DNA from: an uncultured Rhodanobacteraceae bacterium
GTDB lineage: Bacteria > Pseudomonadota > Gammaproteobacteria > Xanthomonadales > SZUA-5
NCBI GenBank assembly: GCA_937928755.1
Contig: CALEZI010000069.1
Location: 1-28,906 of the forward strand
Direction: 5' to 3'
Length of the DNA stretch: 28,906 bases
A program made the translations under genes and the position numbers. This document shows positions 15,359-22,770 of this stretch, one piece after another. The notes under the pieces are model-generated. The model had not been told where the DNA came from and did no database searches. It worked only from the letters and a program-made list of their open reading frames with translations. How positions within the stretch are numbered: the first letter of the stretch is position 1; each line of letters starts with the position of its first letter.

Positions 15359-16819
15359 ATGACCGTACAAGCCGCAAACCTTCTGGTGATCTTCGGCGCC
15401 ACCGGCGATCTGGCGCAACGCATGCTGCTGCCCTCGCTGTATGGCCTGCAGCGGGACGGCCTGCTGCCCGAGCGCCTGCGCATTCTGTGCACCGGGCGCA
15501 GCCTGCTCAGCGATGAGGAATTCGCGCACACGGTGACCGAGGCGGTCGAGCGCCGGGTTGCTGCCGCCGAACGCGATCCAGTTCATCTTGCCGCGCTGCT
15601 CGCCCGCATCCGCTACCAGCCGGCGGCGCTCGATGATCCTGCCTCGCTGGCGTCGCTGTGCAACACGATCTGCGAACAACGCGACGGCGAGATCGTCTAC
15701 CACCTGTCGACCGCGCCGCGCTTCTACGCACAGATCTGTGCGGCGCTGGGTGCGGCCAATCTGGCTGGCCCGGGCACGCGCGTGATGCTGGAAAAGCCGA
15801 TCGGCCATGATCTCGTCAGCTCGGTCGAGATCAACGAGGGCGTCGGACGGGTGTTTGCCGAAGAGCGCATCTTCCGCGTCGACCACTACCTCGGCAAGGA
15901 AGGCGTGCAGAACCTGCTGGCCTTGCGCTTCGGCAATGCGTTGTTCGAGCCCCTGTGGAACGCGCGGCACATCGCCCAGGTGCAGATCACCGTCGCCGAG
16001 ACCGTCGGCGTCGAAGGCCGTGGCGACTATTACGACACCTCCGGCGCCATGCGCGACATGCTGCAGAACCACCTGCTGCAACTGCTGTGCCTGACCGCGA
16101 TGGAGCCGCCGTCGCAGTTCGATCCGAGCGCGGTGCGCAACGAGAAACTCAAGGTGCTGCGCTCGTTGCGACCGATCGACGCAAGCGACGCCGCCAGCCA
16201 CAGCGTGGCCGGCCAGTACACGGCCGGCGCCATCGAGGGTGTGGCAGTCCCCGGCTATCGCGATGAACTCGGCCGCGCCAGCAACACCGAGACCTTCGTC
16301 GCGCTGCGCGCGCATGTCGACAACTGGCGCTGGTCGGGGGTGCCGTTCTACCTGCGCACCGGCAAGCGTCTGCCGAGTCGCTGCACCGAGATCTGGCTGC
16401 AGTTCCGCGCCGTTCCGCACTCGATCTTCGGCAACGAGGCGCGCATCGAGCCCAATGCGCTGCTGATCCAGTTGCAGCCGGAAGAACGCATCTCGCTGAC
16501 GCTGATGAGCAAGACGCCGGGACTCGATCGCAGCGGCCTCAAGTTCTCCCAGGTGGCGCTCGATCTCGATTTGCACGACGCTTTCGATGAGGTGCGCAAG
16601 CGCACTGCCTACGAGCGCCTGTTCCTCGACGCTCTGGAAGGCAACGGCACGTTGTTCGTGCGCCGCGATGAAACCGAAGCCGCGTGGCAGTGGGTCGACG
16701 GCATCTTCAACGCCTGGAAAGAAGCCGGCATGACGCCGAAGAACTACCCCGCCGGCACCTGGGGCCCGGCCAGCTCGGTCGCGTTGATCGAGCGCCATGG
16801 GCACAGTTGGCGCGAGTGA
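15359..16819 (+). CDS. zwf: Glucose-6-phosphate 1-dehydrogenase
   Basis: A 486-residue G6PD, normal length. It oxidises glucose 6-phosphate to 6-phosphogluconolactone with NAD(P)+. Nucleotide-binding motif IFGATGDLA (residues 11-19); EKPIGHD with Lys146; active-site RVDHYLGKE with Asp175, His176 and Lys180. The C-terminal coenzyme/substrate region (VPFYLRTGKRLPSRCTEIWLQF) is intact. ATG at 15359 has CGAGG about 8 bases upstream. It is the first gene of the zwf-pgl-edd-glk-eda block. The stop is followed after one base by the purine arm of copy C, which separates it from pgl. Confidence 0.98.
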   Translation: MTVQAANLLVIFGATGDLAQRMLLPSLYGLQRDGLLPERLRILCTGRSLLSDEEFAHTVTEAVERRVAAAERDPVHLAALLARIRYQPAALDDPASLASLCNTICEQRDGEIVYHLSTAPRFYAQICAALGAANLAGPGTRVMLEKPIGHDLVSSVEINEGVGRVFAEERIFRVDHYLGKEGVQNLLALRFGNALFEPLWNARHIAQVQITVAETVGVEGRGDYYDTSGAMRDMLQNHLLQLLCLTAMEPPSQFDPSAVRNEKLKVLRSLRPIDASDAASHSVAGQYTAGAIEGVAVPGYRDELGRASNTETFVALRAHVDNWRWSGVPFYLRTGKRLPSRCTEIWLQFRAVPHSIFGNEARIEPNALLIQLQPEERISLTLMSKTPGLDRSGLKFSQVALDLDLHDAFDEVRKRTAYERLFLDALEGNGTLFVRRDETEAAWQWVDGIFNAWKEAGMTPKNYPAGTWGPASSVALIERHGHSWRE

Positions 16820-16820
16820 A

Positions 16821-16998
16821 GCGGGAAAAGGGAAGAGGGAAAATGGAAAAAGGAAAAGGGGCGATGAAGGGCTGGCTTCGAACGCTGCCCCTGCGCCACA
16901 GCTTCGCAACACGCACCTGGAGCACGGCACTGACTGAGAGCCCCCAAAGGACGACGGACTGCTCTTCCCTTTTCCATTTTCCCTTTTCCTTTTTCCCA
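16821..16998. repeat. Purine/pyrimidine inverted element, copy C (zwf-pgl)
   Basis: Purine arm about 16821-16861 and pyrimidine arm about 16973-16998, with a core of about 110 bases. It begins 1 base after the zwf stop and ends 5 bases before the pgl ATG, so zwf and pgl are separated by nothing else. Confidence 0.88.
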
Positions 16999-17003
16999 AC
17001 TCG

Positions 17004-17774
17004 ATGAAGTTCATCACCCACCCCGACCCCGAATCCCTCGCCGCCGCGGTCGCTGCGCGTATCGCCAGCGATCTCGACGCGGCCCTGACCGAGCGCGGGC
17101 GGGCGTTGCTGGCGCTGGCTGGCGGGCGTACTTCACCGCCGGTGTTTCGCCAACTGGCCGCGCAGCCGCGCGACTGGTCGCGGGTGAGCATCCTGCCCAG
17201 TGACGAGCGCTGGGTGCCGGCCAACCACGCCGACTGCAACCTTCGGCAGATGCACGAGGCATTCGCTGGCGCCGCTGGCATCCACTGGTTGGCGCTCGCG
17301 CCGGACCTGCCAGCCGGTCCGGTCAGCGCGGAATTCGCCAATCATGCGCTGGCGCGCCATCCTGAGCCCTTCGATGTGGTCATGCTCGGCATGGGCGTCG
17401 ATGGGCATTTCGCGTCGCTGTTTCCGGGCGCACCGACGCTGGCTGCCGGGCTTGCGCTGACTGTGGGAGCGGGTTCATCCCGCGAGCTTTCCGATCAGCC
17501 GGCCAGGAGCTCGCGGGGTGAACCCGCTCCCACAGAAAGCATGGCCGCCATCGCCATCGTGCCGAATCCGATGCCCGCCGCCGGTGCGCACCCGCGCATC
17601 AGCCTGACACTGGCGCGGCTGTTGCGCAGCCGTACACTGCTGCTTGTGATCACCGGCGACGACAAACGTGCGGTCCTCGAACGGGCTCAGACCGAAGGTG
17701 CATCCAGCGCGCTGCCGGTGGCGGCGTTGTTGCGCGCCGAGCATCCGGACGCCGAGATTCACTGGAGCGCCTGA
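17004..17774 (+). CDS. pgl: 6-phosphogluconolactonase, with REP-encoded insertion
   Basis: A 256-residue Pgl of the SugarP_isomerase-like family; it hydrolyses 6-phosphogluconolactone to 6-phosphogluconate. Motifs: LALAGGRTSPPVFRQL (phosphate-binding loop), LPSDERWVPANHADCN, and GMGVDGHFASLFPG (usual form GMGxDGHTASLFPG, with Phe for Thr here). The C-terminal half, HPRISLTLARLLRSRTLLLV, is normal. Residues about 153-178 are encoded entirely by a family-2 REP pair (17462-17535) that keeps the frame. They lie between the catalytic motif and the RISLTL strand, where family members have a variable loop. Activity is probably kept, since both halves are intact. The ATG at 17004 follows a pyrimidine-rich leader without Shine-Dalgarno. 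Confidence 0.95.
   Translation: MKFITHPDPESLAAAVAARIASDLDAALTERGRALLALAGGRTSPPVFRQLAAQPRDWSRVSILPSDERWVPANHADCNLRQMHEAFAGAAGIHWLALAPDLPAGPVSAEFANHALARHPEPFDVVMLGMGVDGHFASLFPGAPTLAAGLALTVGAGSSRELSDQPARSSRGEPAPTESMAAIAIVPNPMPAAGAHPRISLTLARLLRSRTLLLVITGDDKRAVLERAQTEGASSALPVAALLRAEHPDAEIHWSA
17462..17535. repeat. REP pair, family 2, copy 2, inside pgl
   Basis: TGTGGGAGCGGGTTCATCCC at the left and GGGGTGAACCCGCTCCCACA at the right are complements, with a spacer of about 34 bases. The whole pair lies within the pgl reading frame. Confidence 0.92.
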
Positions 17775-17796
17775 TGATGTGCCGTTATCCGGTAAA

Positions 17797-17865
17797 TTGG
17801 GCCAAGGCCGCGGCCGTGCCCAACATCGCAGACCGATCCTGTTGGGCACGCTGCGCTTAGCCCAA
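17797..17865. repeat. TTGGGC/GCCCAA nested inverted repeat between pgl and edd
   Basis: Perfect 10-bp stem GTGCCCAACA (17816-17825) / TGTTGGGCAC (17840-17849), flanked by an outer TTGGGC (17797-17803) / GCCCAA (17860-17865) pair. It resembles the GTTGGGC...GCCCAAC intergenic repeats found widely in proteobacteria. It sits 20 bases before the edd start. Confidence 0.7.
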
Positions 17866-17885
17866 CCTACCTGTGAGTAGACGCC

Positions 17886-19706
17886 ATGACCCTGCACCCC
17901 ACCACCGCCCGCGTCACCGACCGCATCGTCGAGCGCAGCCACAGCTTGCGCGGCGCTTACCTCGCACGCATCGACGCCGCCCGCCGTGACGGCCCGGCGC
18001 GCGCGCGGCTGGATTGCGGCAATCTCGCCCACGGGTTTGCTGCGGCAGGCAGCGACAAGCCGCTGCTGCGCGGCTCGCGTGGCGCCAACCTCGCCATCGT
18101 CAGCGCCTACAACGACATGCTGTCGGCCCACCAGCCGATGGAGCACTACCCGACGCTGATCAAGATGGCGGCGCGCAATGTCGGCGCCAGCGCGCAGTTC
18201 GCCGGCGGCGTGCCGGCGATGTGCGATGGCGTCACCCAGGGCCGCGTCGGCATGGAATTGTCGTTGTACTCGCGCGACGTGATCGCGATGGCTACGGCAA
18301 TCGCGCTGTCGCACGATATGTTCGATGCTGCCGTGTTGCTCGGCGTGTGCGACAAGATCGTGCCCGGCCTGTTGATCGGTGCGCTCAGCTTCGGCCATAT
18401 GCCGGTGATCCTGATCCCGGCCGGACCGATGACTTCGGGCCTGCCGAACAAGGAAAAGGCGCGCATCCGCCAGCTGTATGCCGAGGGCAAGGCAAGCCGC
18501 GAGGAACTGCTGGATGCCGAATCGGCCAGCTATCACGGCCCCGGCACCTGCACCTTCTACGGCACCGCGAACTCCAACCAGATGCTGCTGGAGATGATGG
18601 GCCTGCACCTGCCGGGCAGCGCCTTCGTCAATCCGAACACGCCGCTGCGCGATGCGCTGACGGTCGCCGCCACCGAGCGCGCCTGTGCGATCACGGCGCT
18701 CGGCAGCGAGTACACGCCGATCGGCCACACGGTCGACGAGAAGGCCATCGTCAACGCGATGGTCGGCCTTGCCGCCACCGGCGGATCGACCAATCATGCG
18801 ATCCATCTGGTCGCCATCGCGCGCGCCGCCGGCATCCTGATCGACTGGGACGACCTCGACGAGCTGTCGCGGGCAACGCCGCTGCTGGCGCGCGTTTATC
18901 CCAACGGCAGCGCCGATGTGAATCATTTCCACGCCGCGGGAGGGCTGGGTTTGGTCATCCGCGAACTGCTCGCCGCGGGTCTGCTGCACGCGGACATCCG
19001 CTGCGTGCACGGCGGCGATTTGCGGGCGCAGGCGCAGGAACCCTGGCTCGACGAACTGCAACTGAAATGGCGCGCGCCGCCGGCGCTCAGCCATGACTCG
19101 AACGTGCTGCGCGGTCTTGGCGAACCCTTCGATCATGAAGGTGGCCTGCATTGCCTCAAGGGCAATCTCGGGCGCGCGGTGGTCAAGATCTCCGCGGTGG
19201 CGCCGGAGCACCGGCAGATCAGTGCCCCGGCGAAGGTGTTCGATTCGCAAGACGCACTGCTGGCGGCATTCAAGGCCGGCACGCTGACCGGCGATTTCGT
19301 CGCCGTGGTGCGCGGCCAGGGCCCCCGCGCGAACGGCATGCCCGAGCTGCACAAGCTGACGCCGACGCTGGCGCTGATGCAGGACCGCGGCCAGAAGGTC
19401 GCACTGCTGACCGACGGCCGCATGTCCGGCGCCTCCGGCAAGGTGCTGGCGGCGATCCACGTGTCGCCCGAAGCCGCCTGTGGCGGCGCCATCGGCAAGC
19501 TGCGCGAGGATGATCTGATCGTCATCGACGCCGACACCGGCCGCATGGACGCGGTCGTCGATGCCGCCGAGTGGGCCGCGCGCGAGCCGGCACAGCTCGA
19601 CCTCGGCGGCAATCAGTACGGCCTCGGCCGCGAACTCTTCGCGCACATGCGTGGGCAGGCAAGCGCCGCGGAGCTGGGTGGATCGGCGTTGTTTGGTGAA
19701 GTCTGA
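17886..19706 (+). CDS. edd: Phosphogluconate dehydratase
   Basis: A 606-residue IlvD/Edd-family dehydratase, the first committed enzyme of the Entner-Doudoroff pathway (6-phosphogluconate to 2-keto-3-deoxy-6-phosphogluconate). Candidate iron-sulphur ligands are in MCDGVTQGR (Cys113), GVCDKIVPG (Cys155) and GTCTFYGTAN (Cys222). Other family blocks are NDMLSAHQPMEHYP and LTDGRMSGASGK near the C-terminus. Length and both ends are typical of Edd rather than IlvD, and the neighbours confirm it. ATG at 17886 has GTGAGTAG about 6 bases upstream. Downstream, copy D of the purine/pyrimidine element separates it from glk. Confidence 0.98.
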   Translation: MTLHPTTARVTDRIVERSHSLRGAYLARIDAARRDGPARARLDCGNLAHGFAAAGSDKPLLRGSRGANLAIVSAYNDMLSAHQPMEHYPTLIKMAARNVGASAQFAGGVPAMCDGVTQGRVGMELSLYSRDVIAMATAIALSHDMFDAAVLLGVCDKIVPGLLIGALSFGHMPVILIPAGPMTSGLPNKEKARIRQLYAEGKASREELLDAESASYHGPGTCTFYGTANSNQMLLEMMGLHLPGSAFVNPNTPLRDALTVAATERACAITALGSEYTPIGHTVDEKAIVNAMVGLAATGGSTNHAIHLVAIARAAGILIDWDDLDELSRATPLLARVYPNGSADVNHFHAAGGLGLVIRELLAAGLLHADIRCVHGGDLRAQAQEPWLDELQLKWRAPPALSHDSNVLRGLGEPFDHEGGLHCLKGNLGRAVVKISAVAPEHRQISAPAKVFDSQDALLAAFKAGTLTGDFVAVVRGQGPRANGMPELHKLTPTLALMQDRGQKVALLTDGRMSGASGKVLAAIHVSPEAACGGAIGKLREDDLIVIDADTGRMDAVVDAAEWAAREPAQLDLGGNQYGLGRELFAHMRGQASAAELGGSALFGEV

Positions 19707-19725
19707 GGGTTTCCCCAAGGATTGT

Positions 19726-19888
19726 CGGGAAAAGGAAAATGGAAAAGGGAAAAGGGAAGATCAAGAGCGCGAGCTTCGCACCGCCGCGGCAGCGTACTCA
19801 CACAATTCTTGAAACGAGCGTTCCCGTAGATTGTGTGTTCAGGCTGGGCGGCTTTTCCTTTTTCCTTTTTCCTTCTTCCTTTTTCCCA
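19726..19888. repeat. Purine/pyrimidine inverted element, copy D (edd-glk)
   Basis: Purine arm about 19726-19762 and pyrimidine arm about 19851-19888. The core holds its own hairpin, CACACAAT (19799-19806) / ATTGTGTG (19830-19837). It starts 19 bases after the edd stop and ends 29 bases before the glk ATG, leaving room for a GAGGG ribosome site. Confidence 0.87.
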
Positions 19889-19917
19889 CTGCCGCCGGCC
19901 GCACGAGGGCGCAACGA

Positions 19918-20928
19918 ATGACCACCGCCCTTCTCGCCGACATCGGTGGCACCAACGCCCGGTTCGCGCTGGCCGATGCGGACGCGGGAACACCGCGGCT
20001 GCGCGAAATACGCTCGTTGCCGGCGGCGGAGTTTGCCTCGCTGCAGCATGCCGCCGAGCACTATCTCGACGGCGTGGGCGTGCGTCCGACTCAGGCCGCG
20101 ATTGCAGTCGCATGCCCGGTGTCCGGCGATGAGGTGCGGCTGACCAATCGCGCCTGGGCGTTTTCGCAGGCGGAGTTGCGGCGTGCACTGGGTTTGGCAC
20201 AACTCAAGGTAATCAACGATTTCGGCGCCGTGGCGTATGCGGTGCCAGCATTGACGCCGGACGACCGCGTGTTGCTGCACGGCAGCGACGAGTTGCCGCC
20301 GCGCGGGCCGGTGAGCGTGCTTGGACCCGGCACCGGTCTGGGTGTGGCGCTGCTGGTTGGAGATGCGCAAGCGGGCTGGCAGGTGGTCGAGACCGAGGGC
20401 GGGCATGTCAGTTTTGCGCCGCAGAATGACGAGGAACTGGCGATCGCGCGCTGGATCAGCGCGCGCCATGGACGCTGTTCCAACGAACGCCTGTTGTGCG
20501 GCGCCGGGATTTCGCAGATCCATGCCGCGCTGGTCGGCGACGATCGGTCGGTGGCCGCCGACTGGGCCAACCACTTGCGCGATCCGGCCGACATCGTGGC
20601 TGCCGCGCTCGACGGCCACGACCTCAATGCCCGACGCACGCTGGCGCGCTTCTGCGCCGTGCTCGGCAGCGTCGCCGGCGACGCCGCGCTGATGCACGGC
20701 GCGCGCACCGTGATGATTGCCGGTGGCATCGTGCCGCGCTTCATGGCGTTCCTCAGGTCGAGTGCATTCCGCGAGCGCTTCCTCGACAAGGGTCGCTTCG
20801 CCGCCTATCTGGAATCGGTCTCGATCCAGGTGGTGACGCATGCGCAGCCGGGGTTGCTGGGGGCTGCGGTGGCGTTGCAACAACGGGAAAAAGGAAAAGG
20901 GAAAAAGGAAAAAGGGACAGCAGTCTGA
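19918..20928 (+). CDS. glk: Glucokinase (Glk family), with repeat-encoded C-terminus
   Basis: A 336-residue ROK-unrelated bacterial glucokinase that phosphorylates glucose with ATP. N-terminal phosphate-binding motif LLADIGGTNARFAL (residues 5-18), VINDFGAVAYAVPAL, the glycine motif LGPGTGLGVALLV, and ETEGGHVSFAP; the C-terminal GGIVPRFMAFLRSSAFRERF is typical. The ATG at 19918 is preferred: GAGGG lies about 9 bases upstream, and longer in-frame versions translate the pyrimidine arm of copy D. The last residues, REKGKGKKEKGTAV (from 323), are read from the purine arm of copy E, giving a basic tail beyond the usual end at LLGAAVAL. In this block it supplies glucose 6-phosphate to Zwf. Confidence 0.95.
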   Translation: MTTALLADIGGTNARFALADADAGTPRLREIRSLPAAEFASLQHAAEHYLDGVGVRPTQAAIAVACPVSGDEVRLTNRAWAFSQAELRRALGLAQLKVINDFGAVAYAVPALTPDDRVLLHGSDELPPRGPVSVLGPGTGLGVALLVGDAQAGWQVVETEGGHVSFAPQNDEELAIARWISARHGRCSNERLLCGAGISQIHAALVGDDRSVAADWANHLRDPADIVAAALDGHDLNARRTLARFCAVLGSVAGDAALMHGARTVMIAGGIVPRFMAFLRSSAFRERFLDKGRFAAYLESVSIQVVTHAQPGLLGAAVALQQREKGKGKKEKGTAV

Positions 20929-21029
20929 GGCGAGATTCGACCAATCGCTTTTCGCAGTCCAAAGCATACCTCCAACTCCTCGCCGGCCCGCCGCTCTTCC
21001 TTTTTCCCTTTTCCTTTTTCCTTTTTCCA
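20884..21029. repeat. Purine/pyrimidine inverted element, copy E (glk-eda)
   Basis: Purine arm about 20884-20916 (inside the 3' end of glk), core of about 75 bases, pyrimidine arm about 20993-21028. The pyrimidine arm ends 12 bases before the eda ATG, which has no Shine-Dalgarno in front of it. Confidence 0.87.
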
Positions 21030-21040
21030 AGGCTCTTCCC

Positions 21041-21667
21041 ATGACCCACACCACCACCATCGACTCCATCCTGCATCAAGCCCCGGTCGTCCCCGTGATC
21101 GCCATCGATCGACTTGCCGACGCCGTGCCGCTGGCGCGCGCGCTGGTCATGGGTGGTTTGCCGGTGCTCGAAATCACGCTGCGTACCGCCTGCGCGCTGG
21201 ACGCGATGCGCGCGATCGCGCGCGAGGTTGCGGGTGCCATCGTCGGCGCCGGCACCGTGTTGACACCCGCGGACCTGGCAGCGGTCGCGGACGCCGGTGC
21301 GCGCTTTGCGATCTCGCCGGGAGCAACCACCACGCTGTATGCGGCCGCGCGACACGCGTCAATTCCTTGGCTGCCCGCCGTCGCCACCGCCAGCGAGCTG
21401 ATGCTCGGCCTCGAGCAGGGCTACCGTCGCTTCAAGTTCTTCCCGGCCGAGTCCTCCGGTGGCGTCGCCGCGCTGAAGGCCTTCGGCGGACCCTTCCCGC
21501 AGGCGCGCTTCTGTCCCACCGGCGGCATCGACGCGGCCAAGGCACCAGCCTACAAGGCGCTGGCCAACGTGATCACTGTCGGCGGCTCGTGGATGCTGCC
21601 CAAGGCAGCCATCGACGCCGGGCGCTGGGACGAAATCGAGGCGCTGGCGCGGGCGGCGTCGAGCTGA
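21041..21667 (+). CDS. eda: 2-keto-3-deoxy-6-phosphogluconate aldolase
   Basis: A 208-residue class I KDPG aldolase, cleaving KDPG to pyruvate and glyceraldehyde 3-phosphate, the last Entner-Doudoroff step. Schiff-base Lys132 lies in FKFFPAE; the catalytic Glu44 is in VLEITLRT; FCPTGGI and VGGSWM form the phosphate- and substrate-binding region. Length is normal. The ATG at 21041 is directly preceded by GGCTCTTCCC and the pyrimidine arm of copy E, and longer in-frame forms would translate that arm, so this start is the credible one. It is the last gene of the block, convergent with the NTF2-like gene, 5 bases between stops. Confidence 0.98.
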   Translation: MTHTTTIDSILHQAPVVPVIAIDRLADAVPLARALVMGGLPVLEITLRTACALDAMRAIAREVAGAIVGAGTVLTPADLAAVADAGARFAISPGATTTLYAAARHASIPWLPAVATASELMLGLEQGYRRFKFFPAESSGGVAALKAFGGPFPQARFCPTGGIDAAKAPAYKALANVITVGGSWMLPKAAIDAGRWDEIEALARAASS

Positions 21668-21672
21668 ACCCC

Positions 21673-22086
21673 TCAAGAGCATCCTGTACGCAAAGGACGC
21701 AAAGGAAAGCAATTGAGCTCGGCCATCTTCTGCTGCAGCAGGTTGATCGCCTTCAGCGGTCGCAGCATGACCTTGAAGTCAGTGATCAGTCCGTCCGCAT
21801 TCCAGCGCAGCATGTCGACGCCATTGACGACGATACCGTCGACTTCGACTTCAAACTCGAGCACCGCGTCCCGGCTGCCCACCACTTCGCGCACGTAGCG
21901 GAACGATGGATTGGCGAGCACCTGCATGGCGGCGCTCAGGTACATGCAGGCGAGCGCGCGGCCGACTTGCGGCGTGTGCAGCACCGGCGAGTGGAACACC
22001 ACCTCGTCGGCGAGCAGGGCGCCGATGCCGGCGGCATGGCGCGAGGCCACCAGTTGATGCCATCGGTCGAGGACGGTCTGGGTCAT
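21673..22086 (-). CDS. NTF2/SnoaL-like domain protein with repeat-encoded C-terminus
   Basis: A 137-residue cytoplasmic protein with the layout of SnoaL-like/NTF2 cone folds: an N-terminal helix (VLDRWHQLVASRHAAGIGAL), a LADEVVFHSPVL strand, then strands RYVREVVGSRDAVLEFEVEV and VVNGVDMLRWNADGLITDFKVMLRP. The substrate is unknown; members are isomerases, hydrolases or binding domains. The fold would be complete near LLQQKMAEL. The ending NCFPLRPLRTGCS is encoded by a CGCAAAGG repeat (21688-21710) and the bases up to the next stop. ATG at 22086 has GAGGAG 8 bases upstream, a strong start. It is convergent with eda. Confidence 0.85.
   Translation of the reverse strand: MTQTVLDRWHQLVASRHAAGIGALLADEVVFHSPVLHTPQVGRALACMYLSAAMQVLANPSFRYVREVVGSRDAVLEFEVEVDGIVVNGVDMLRWNADGLITDFKVMLRPLKAINLLQQKMAELNCFPLRPLRTGCS
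21688..21710. repeat. CGCAAAGG repeat, single arm
   Basis: ACGCAAAGGACGCAAAGGAA plus AGC, nearly identical to the left arm at 13005. No inverted partner is found nearby. It lies in the 3' end of the NTF2-like gene. Confidence 0.75.
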
Positions 22087-22115
22087 CCGGGTTGCTCCTC
22101 AGGGATCCACGAACC

Positions 22116-22586
22116 TCAGTTGTCGCCAGATTCGCAGTTTTCGCTGGTGTTGCGCCAGACGATCGGCTCCCAATACGCGTGCGGCCGGTCGGGATCGATC
22201 TGGTCGGTGCGCAAGCGCGCGGCAATCTGGTAGCTGGTGTTGGGTTCGATGTCGACCTTGATCACCTTGTAGACCAGCGCGACTTCGCGATTGCCGAGCT
22301 TGCGCAGCTTGGTGTAACCACGCGGCGTGCTGCCGATCAGTTCCTGGACGGAGATCGCGTGGCTGCCGACGGCGAGCCGATGCCGATTGGTCTTGCGCGC
22401 CTCCGCCCCATCGATACGCTTGATCTCGGCCGGATAGAGATCCTGCGACAGCGGCGGCTTGGCCGAGGTACTGACGTAGCCGCAGCCGGCGCGGGTGGTT
22501 GCCGCCGGGTCCGCGCCGGCGACCGCCGACATTGCCGACGCACCGAGCAGCGCGCACAGCCATCGTATCGAATTCAGACTGTCCAT
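22116..22586 (-). CDS. Exported hypothetical protein
   Basis: A 156-residue protein I do not recognise. It starts with a probable signal peptide (MDSLNSIRWLCALLGASAMS, cleavage probably after AVAGA). The mature part has Cys35 and Cys151, which could form a disulphide outside the cytoplasm, and an apparently beta-rich middle (RHRLAVGSHAISVQELI, VALVYKVIKVDIEPNTSYQI). A periplasmic location is inferred from the signal peptide. ATG at 22586 fits the signal peptide but has no good Shine-Dalgarno; the frame is open further upstream without sensible content. It lies 29 bases before the NTF2-like gene on the same strand and could share its transcript. Confidence 0.7.
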   Translation of the reverse strand: MDSLNSIRWLCALLGASAMSAVAGADPAATTRAGCGYVSTSAKPPLSQDLYPAEIKRIDGAEARKTNRHRLAVGSHAISVQELIGSTPRGYTKLRKLGNREVALVYKVIKVDIEPNTSYQIAARLRTDQIDPDRPHAYWEPIVWRNTSENCESGDN

Positions 22587-22735
22587 CGGCGAGTCGCAGC
22601 GGAGGATGCGCGATGTTAGCCGCACGCCGTCGCCACATGTTGCATTGCATCTTGCTGAATGCACGGACGTGGCGTGCGGCCCCGCCGGCCACGCAACTGC
22701 GTATTCGGTCAGCATCAGTGAACGCAACGTGGCGC

Positions 22736-22741
22736 TACACT
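22736..22741 (+). promoter_or_regulatory. Possible -10 box (TACACT) of the kinase gene
   Basis: GCTACACTGT, 29 bases before the ATG at 22771; identical hexamer to the one before ppc. Weak -35. Confidence 0.38.
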
Positions 22742-22770
22742 GTCTCCGTTGGGTGAAAATCGAGAGCACC

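Noticed and set aside
17004..17774. pgl as a pseudogene because of the REP insertion.
   Set aside because: The frame is intact, both catalytic halves are present and the operon context is normal, so I call it a functional gene with an unusual loop.
19831..19917. Longer N-termini for Glk, and likewise for Eda and the DUF2238 protein.
   Set aside because: The added residues (Phe/Pro/Leu-rich) are translations of the pyrimidine repeat arms. The family N-termini begin at 19918, 21041 and 14591.
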